64,000 nt of DNA. Source: Burkholderiales bacterium. Its GTDB lineage: Bacteria; Pseudomonadota; Gammaproteobacteria; Burkholderiales; Burkholderiaceae_C. The DNA lies in the NCBI GenBank assembly GCA_021414305.1, contig JAIOOS010000014.1, positions 62,001 through 126,000 of the forward strand. The letters are read 5' to 3'. Shown piece by piece: positions 60,004 to 64,000 of the stretch. The notes beneath the pieces are model-generated. The model saw only the letters and a program-made list of their open reading frames with translations. It did not search any database and had not been told where the DNA came from. Positions within the stretch are counted from its first letter, which is position 1, and the number at the start of each line of letters is the position of its first letter. Both the position numbers and the translations under genes were made by a program.

Positions 60004-60959
60004 AGTCCGCCACGGGCGCCGGCGAGATCGAGCCGGCCCTCGACATCCTCGCGTACGGCGAGCCGATGGTCGAGTTCAACCAGACCGGCGAGGGCGGCGG
60101 GCGGCTGTACCTGCAGGGCTTCGGCGGCGACAGCTCGAACTTCGCGATCGCCGCGGCGCGCCAGGGCGCGCGCGTCGGCTACTTCAGCGCCGTGGGCGAC
60201 GACCCGAACGGCCGCATGCTGCGCGCCCTCTGGGAGGAGGAAGGCGTGGACCAGCGCAACGTCAAGACCGACTCTGGCGCGTTCACGGCGATCTACTTCG
60301 TCACCCACGGCCCCGAGGGGCACGCGTTCCACTTCCATCGCGGCGGCTCGGCGGCGAGCCGGCTGACGCTGACCGACGTGCCGCGCGCGCGCATCGCCGC
60401 GGCCAAGGTGCTGCATCTTTCCGGCATCTCGCTGGCGATCTCGGCGAGCGCCTGCGAGACGGGCTTCGCCGCGATCCAGGCCGCGCGCGAGGCCGGCGTG
60501 AAGGTCTCGTTCGACACCAACCTGCGCCTCAAGCTCTGGCCCCTCGAGCGCGCACGCGCGGTGATGCGCGACGTGATGCGCCTCGCCGACATCTGCCTGC
60601 CGAGCTACGACGACGTGCTCGCCCTCACCGGCATCGCCGAGCCCGACGCGCTCGTCGACCATTGTCTCGCCCTCGGCGCGAAGACGGTGGCGCTGAAGCT
60701 CGGCGAGCGCGGCGCGATCGTCGCCGACGCACATCAGCGGCACCGGATCGCGCCCTTCCCCTGCAAGCCGGTCGACGCCACCGGCGCCGGCGATGCCTTC
60801 GGCGGCGCGTTCGTCGCCCGCCTGGTTGCCGGCGACTCGCTGCTCGACGCCGGCCGCTATGCCGCCGCTGCGGCGGCGCTTTCCACCGAGGGCTACGGCG
60901 CCGTCGCCCCGATCCCGCGCGCCGCCCAGGTGCGCGCGGCGCTCGAGAGGGCGCAATGA
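60000..60959 (+). CDS. PfkB-family sugar kinase (2-keto-3-deoxygluconate kinase-like)
   Basis: 319 aa. N-terminal LAYGEPMVEFNQ and GFGGDSSNFAIAAARQGARVGYFSAVGDD, then the C-terminal PfkB signature VDATGAGDAFGGAF with catalytic Asp. The overall pattern is closest to KdgK. ATGA overlap with the gene before and the gene after. It should phosphorylate a sugar or sugar acid produced by the pathway this operon serves. Confidence 0.9.
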   Translation: MKSATGAGEIEPALDILAYGEPMVEFNQTGEGGGRLYLQGFGGDSSNFAIAAARQGARVGYFSAVGDDPNGRMLRALWEEEGVDQRNVKTDSGAFTAIYFVTHGPEGHAFHFHRGGSAASRLTLTDVPRARIAAAKVLHLSGISLAISASACETGFAAIQAAREAGVKVSFDTNLRLKLWPLERARAVMRDVMRLADICLPSYDDVLALTGIAEPDALVDHCLALGAKTVALKLGERGAIVADAHQRHRIAPFPCKPVDATGAGDAFGGAFVARLVAGDSLLDAGRYAAAAAALSTEGYGAVAPIPRAAQVRAALERAQ

Positions 60960-61663
60960 GCGCGCGCCGCGTGCTCGTCACCGGCGCCACCAGCGGCATC
61001 GGCGCCGGCATCGCCCGCGCCTTCGCCGCGCTGGGCGATTCGGTCGTTGCCACCGGCGCCACCGATGCCGAGGTCGAGGCCGCACGCGGCGTGTCGGGCA
61101 TCGACGTGCAGCGGCTCGACGTGCGCGACGGCGAGGCGGTTCTCGCGCTCGTCGCCGGGCTCGGCGAGATCGACGTCGTCGTCAACTGCGCCGGCGTGAT
61201 TCGCCGCGGCGTCGAGCACGACCCGGTCGCCTTCGCCGAGACGCTCGACATCAACCTCACCGGCACGATGCGCGTCTGCAGCGCGGCCCGCTCCGGCCTG
61301 AAGGCGCGCAGCGGCTGCATCGTCAACACCGCGTCGATGCTCAGCTTCTTCGGCGGCGGGCTGGTGCCAGGCTACAGCGCGAGCAAGGGCGGCGTCGCCC
61401 AGCTCACCAAGAGCCTGGCCATCGCCTACGCGGCCGACGGCATCCGCGTCAACGCGGTCGCGCCGGGCTGGATCGCGACGCCGCTGACGCAGGCGCTGCA
61501 GGACGACCCGGCGCGCGCCGCCCCGATCCTGGCGCGCACGCCGATGGGCCGCTGGGGCACGCCGGAAGACGTTGCCGGCCCGGTGCTGTTTCTCGCCAGC
61601 GCCGCGGCACGCTTCGTCACCGGCGTCGTCCTGCCGGTCGACGGCGGCTACCTCATTGCCTGA
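60956..61663 (+). CDS. SDR-family oxidoreductase
   Basis: 235 aa. Cofactor motif TGATSGIGAGIA, NCAGV, catalytic Ser in NTASMLSFFGG and YSASKGG (Tyr/Lys), PGWIATPL. Classical NAD(P)-dependent short-chain dehydrogenase. The start overlaps the kinase stop (ATGA). In this operon it may oxidise a hydroxyl of a sugar-like intermediate. Confidence 0.92.
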   Translation: MSARRVLVTGATSGIGAGIARAFAALGDSVVATGATDAEVEAARGVSGIDVQRLDVRDGEAVLALVAGLGEIDVVVNCAGVIRRGVEHDPVAFAETLDINLTGTMRVCSAARSGLKARSGCIVNTASMLSFFGGGLVPGYSASKGGVAQLTKSLAIAYAADGIRVNAVAPGWIATPLTQALQDDPARAAPILARTPMGRWGTPEDVAGPVLFLASAAARFVTGVVLPVDGGYLIA

Positions 61664-61675
61664 AGGAGACATTCG

Positions 61676-62164
61676 ATGATCGTCCAGCTGCCCGGCATCC
61701 AGCCCGAGATCGCGATCCAGGCGATTCCCGACGACGAGCGCGTCTGGGTGCCGCAGGCGCCCGAGGTCTGGTTCCGGCCGCTGCTGCTGAACACGGTGAC
61801 CGGGAGCTGGTGCAACCTGCTGCGCGTGCGCCGGGCCGGCGTGCTCTCGCGCCACATCCATCCTTCCTGGGTCACCGGCTACGTGATCCGCGGCGCCTGG
61901 CGCTACCTCGAGCACGACTGGGTCGCGACCGAAGGCTCGTTCGTCTACGAGCCGCCGGGCGAGATCCACACGCTCGTCGTCGACGAGCAGGCAGGGGCCA
62001 CCGAGATGATCACCTTCTTCAACATCCACGGCGCCATGGTCTATGTCGACGCCGAGGGCCAGGTCACCGGCTACGAAGACGTGTTCACGAAGATCGCGAT
62101 GTGCCGCCGCCACTACGCCGAGAACGGACTCGGCGAAGCCTTCGTCGACCAGTTCGTGCGCTAG
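61676..62164 (+). CDS. Cupin protein of the 2,4'-dihydroxyacetophenone dioxygenase family
   Basis: 162 aa with GGAGAC upstream. The cupin metal site is in LSRHIHPSWVTGYVIRG, with Glu/His in LEHDWVATEGSFVYEP and PGEIHTLVV. The GYVIRGAWRYLEHDW block is typical of the DAD family, whose founding member cleaves a carbon-carbon bond next to a ketone. Last gene of the four-gene operon. Confidence 0.86.
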   Translation: MIVQLPGIQPEIAIQAIPDDERVWVPQAPEVWFRPLLLNTVTGSWCNLLRVRRAGVLSRHIHPSWVTGYVIRGAWRYLEHDWVATEGSFVYEPPGEIHTLVVDEQAGATEMITFFNIHGAMVYVDAEGQVTGYEDVFTKIAMCRRHYAENGLGEAFVDQFVR

Positions 62165-62195
62165 TCGCCGTAGCCCAGGGCGGCGGGGGCGGCCT

Positions 62196-63167
62196 TCAGC
62201 AGCCCGCGGTGCACTTGCCCGCGGCGTCGAACTCCATCGTCTTGCCGGAGAGCGGCACCACGACAGGCACCTTGCTCGCCTTCATGAACGCCTCGGTCTT
62301 GCTGCCCGGGCGGACCTTGCCGCCGACCGTGCCCACCTCGTTGACGTGCGAGGCGATCACCGTCGCGGGCTTGACGAGCTCGTTGATCACGTAGGCCGCT
62401 TCGGCCGGGCCGGTGGTGAAGCCGTCGCCGATGTTCATCACCGCGAGCTTGGCGCCGTAGTGCCGGTTCACGACGAGCTCCTGGTCGGCGGTGATGCCGG
62501 TGTCGCCGGAGAGGTAGGCGACGAGTCCGTTGCTGAAACGCAGCACGTAGCCGGTGGGGAGGCCCACGTCGCCGGCGATGCCCGCGTCCTTCATCGCCTT
62601 GCCGAGCTCGCCGCCGATGTAGTCGGGGTCGAGGCCGTTGCTGTGCATCGCCGTCACCGTGGCAATGCGGATGCCGCCGACGGTGACGCTGCCGCCGAAG
62701 CGGGCGAGCATCGAGTTGGCCGGATCGCCCCCGTTGGCCTTGAGCTTGGCGGCGAAGAAGGGCGGCATCTCGCTGCCGGTGACGATCTTCGACTTCTTCT
62801 CCAGGGCGATGTTCACGGCGTTGGAGTTCGGCAGCGCCGACACCGACATGTCGGGCGCGGCGCAGGTGCCCGAGTTCGGCGCCTTGTTGTGCGCGTTGCC
62901 GAGGTGGTCGCCGTGCATGTGGCTCACCAGGATGATGTCGATCTTGCCGAGCCGCGGGTCGCTCGCGCCAGCGACGGTGCGGCCCGGGTCGTAGAGCACG
63001 CGCGTGCCGTTCGGATCCTCGAAGACCAGGGCGCGGTCCTGCGGACAGAACTCGCCGTCGATGCCGCCGAGCGGCGTGATCTTGACGGTCTGCGCCGCGA
63101 CGGGCAGGGCCAGGGCGGCGGCAGCGGCGAAGGCGGCGAGCGCCGCGTGGCGAAGCGATCGGGTCAT
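62196..63167 (-). CDS. Secreted MBL-fold metallo-hydrolase
   Basis: 323 aa with a Sec signal peptide (HAALAAFAAAAALALPVAAQ). The metal motif is SHMHGDHLG, followed by YLSGDTGITAD and SHVNEVGTVGG. This is the UlaG/L-ascorbate-6-P-lactonase-like or generic MBL group. The C-terminus has two Cys (KCTAGC). Periplasmic location is inferred. Confidence 0.88.
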   Translation of the reverse strand: MTRSLRHAALAAFAAAAALALPVAAQTVKITPLGGIDGEFCPQDRALVFEDPNGTRVLYDPGRTVAGASDPRLGKIDIILVSHMHGDHLGNAHNKAPNSGTCAAPDMSVSALPNSNAVNIALEKKSKIVTGSEMPPFFAAKLKANGGDPANSMLARFGGSVTVGGIRIATVTAMHSNGLDPDYIGGELGKAMKDAGIAGDVGLPTGYVLRFSNGLVAYLSGDTGITADQELVVNRHYGAKLAVMNIGDGFTTGPAEAAYVINELVKPATVIASHVNEVGTVGGKVRPGSKTEAFMKASKVPVVVPLSGKTMEFDAAGKCTAGC

Positions 63168-63210
63168 GGCAAGGTCTCCGTGTGTCGTTGGGATCGTGAC
63201 AAGGAACGGG

Positions 63211-64000
63211 TCAGGGGCCGCCGCGTGGCGGCGCCACGAGGGCGCCTTCGATCGCGTGCCGCTGCAACGCGGCGGCGACGAAACCGGAGGCCTTGGCCTC
63301 CTCGATGAAGCGGCTGAGCCACGCCCGGGCCGCCAGGCGCCCCTTGGGCACGCCCATCGCCTGCTCGATCACCATGAAGCGCCCGGGCAGCAGGCGCACG
63401 CCGCCGACGCGCTTCGCGTCGGCCTCGAGCTGCTGCTTCACGCCGGCGGCCACTTCCAGGTTGTCGGCGAGGAACAGGTCGGTCACCGCCGGCGAGGTCG
63501 GTGCGCGCACCAACGACGCCGCCTTGAGCTCGCGCGTGAGGTAGAGGTCGTAGGCGCTGCCGCGGCCGACGGCGACGCGCGTGCCGGTGCGGTCGACCTC
63601 GTCGTTGCGCTGCAGCGGCGAGGCGGCGCGCACGAGGTAGGCGCCTTCGATGATCACGTAGGGCGCGGTGTAGTCCATGTCGGCGCCGCGCACCGGGTCG
63701 ATGGCGACGAAGGCCAGGTCGACGCCCTTCGCCTTGACCGCCTCCACCACGGCGCCGGCCGAGTTGAAGGTCACCAGTTCGACCGGCAGGCCGAGGCGGC
63801 GCCCGGCCTCCTGCGCCAGGTCGACCGAGACGCCGCGCGGCTCGCCGCCCGGCCCGCGGGTGGCGAGGATCGGGTTGCCGAAGTTGATCGCCGCGCGCAA
63901 GGTGCCGGTGCCGCCGAGCTCGGCGATCGCAGCGGCGCGCAGGTCGGGTGGCGTCGCGGCGCAGCCGGCGAGGGCAGCGGCGGCCAGGCACAGCGAAGCG
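63211..64000 (-). CDS. Polar amino-acid-type ABC binding lipoprotein, partial at the window edge
   Basis: At least 263 codons; the start lies beyond the right edge. Upstream of the first internal start the frame reads ALAGCAATPPDLRAAA, so the signal peptide ends in a lipobox (LAGC). The mature protein is a type-II periplasmic binding fold: LRAAINFGNPILATRGPGGEP, RGVSVDLAQEAGRRLGLPVE, LAFVAIDPVRGADMDYTAPYV and GTRVAVGRGSAYDLYLTREL. Ligand unknown. No permease is visible here. Confidence 0.87.
   Translation of the reverse strand, partial: ASLCLAAAALAGCAATPPDLRAAAIAELGGTGTLRAAINFGNPILATRGPGGEPRGVSVDLAQEAGRRLGLPVELVTFNSAGAVVEAVKAKGVDLAFVAIDPVRGADMDYTAPYVIIEGAYLVRAASPLQRNDEVDRTGTRVAVGRGSAYDLYLTRELKAASLVRAPTSPAVTDLFLADNLEVAAGVKQQLEADAKRVGGVRLLPGRFMVIEQAMGVPKGRLAARAWLSRFIEEAKASGFVAAALQRHAIEGALVAPPRGGP

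Noticed and set aside
1..64000. CRISPR arrays, tRNA or rRNA genes, insertion sequences, prophage genes
   Set aside because: No regularly spaced repeats, no cloverleaf or rRNA-like sequence, and no transposase, integrase or phage structural protein was found on reading both strands.

Overview
The window is GC-rich (around 70% by eye), densely packed DNA from a chromosome that looks like a betaproteobacterium of the order Burkholderiales, probably of the Rubrivivax/Leptothrix/Comamonadaceae kind. The evidence is the codon bias, a Bug (TctC) solute-binding protein, several branched-chain-type ABC systems for aromatic or amide substrates, a recurrent AGGAGAC Shine-Dalgarno motif, and two kinds of intergenic palindromic repeat common in that order. 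No rRNA, tRNA, CRISPR array, transposase or phage gene was seen.

Layout. 0-4.5 kb: a complete five-gene Liv-type ABC transporter, followed by a GGDEF/histidine-kinase fusion (4.6-6.3 kb) and an aldo/keto reductase. 7.2-8.4 kb: nitrile hydratase alpha and beta subunits, with an orphan ABC binding protein opposite. 9.7-11.4 kb: a MetE-like methyltransferase and a BON-domain lipoprotein. 11.5-20.1 kb: a long minus-strand operon (crotonase, feruloyl-CoA-synthetase-like ligase, hotdog thioesterase, ABC binding protein, LivH, a LivM-LivG fusion, LivF, MarR regulator). A tannase/feruloyl-esterase lipoprotein (20.2 kb) diverges from it across a regulatory region rich in CTAG palindromes. Together these read as a hydroxycinnamate release, uptake, CoA-activation and catabolism regulon. 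22-25.5 kb: a translationally coupled Bug protein, FAD aromatic monooxygenase and amidohydrolase. 25.5-32 kb: 3-hydroxyacyl-CoA dehydrogenase, a lipoprotein and a large SARP/BTAD-NTPase regulator. 32-44.9 kb: mixed stress, metabolic and signalling genes (dienelactone hydrolase, MsrB-MsrA, LysR, tautomerase, diguanylate cyclase, HDOD, BBE oxidase, glyoxalase II, AIM24-like, SelO).

44.9-50.8 kb is a lower-GC stretch of accessory genes (DJ-1/PfpI, a RibD/DHFR-like reductase, two class-C serine hydrolases, a gene remnant). The DHFR-like gene ends in what reads as a genuine integron attC recombination site. 50.8-57 kb holds a rhodanese/CxxxxCW protein, a cNMP-binding protein, a metallophosphoesterase, an AraC regulator and a carboxylesterase. 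57-59 kb encodes an unusual P-loop ATPase fused to a class III nucleotide-cyclase-like domain. It faces a tight four-gene operon (PrdB/GrdB-like protein with Cys in place of selenocysteine, PfkB sugar kinase, SDR, DAD-type cupin). The window ends with an MBL-fold hydrolase and a truncated polar-amino-acid-type binding lipoprotein.

The most notable items are the attC/cassette, the ATPase-cyclase fusion, the PrdB-like operon, and the CTAG-rich control region of the hydroxycinnamate regulon.
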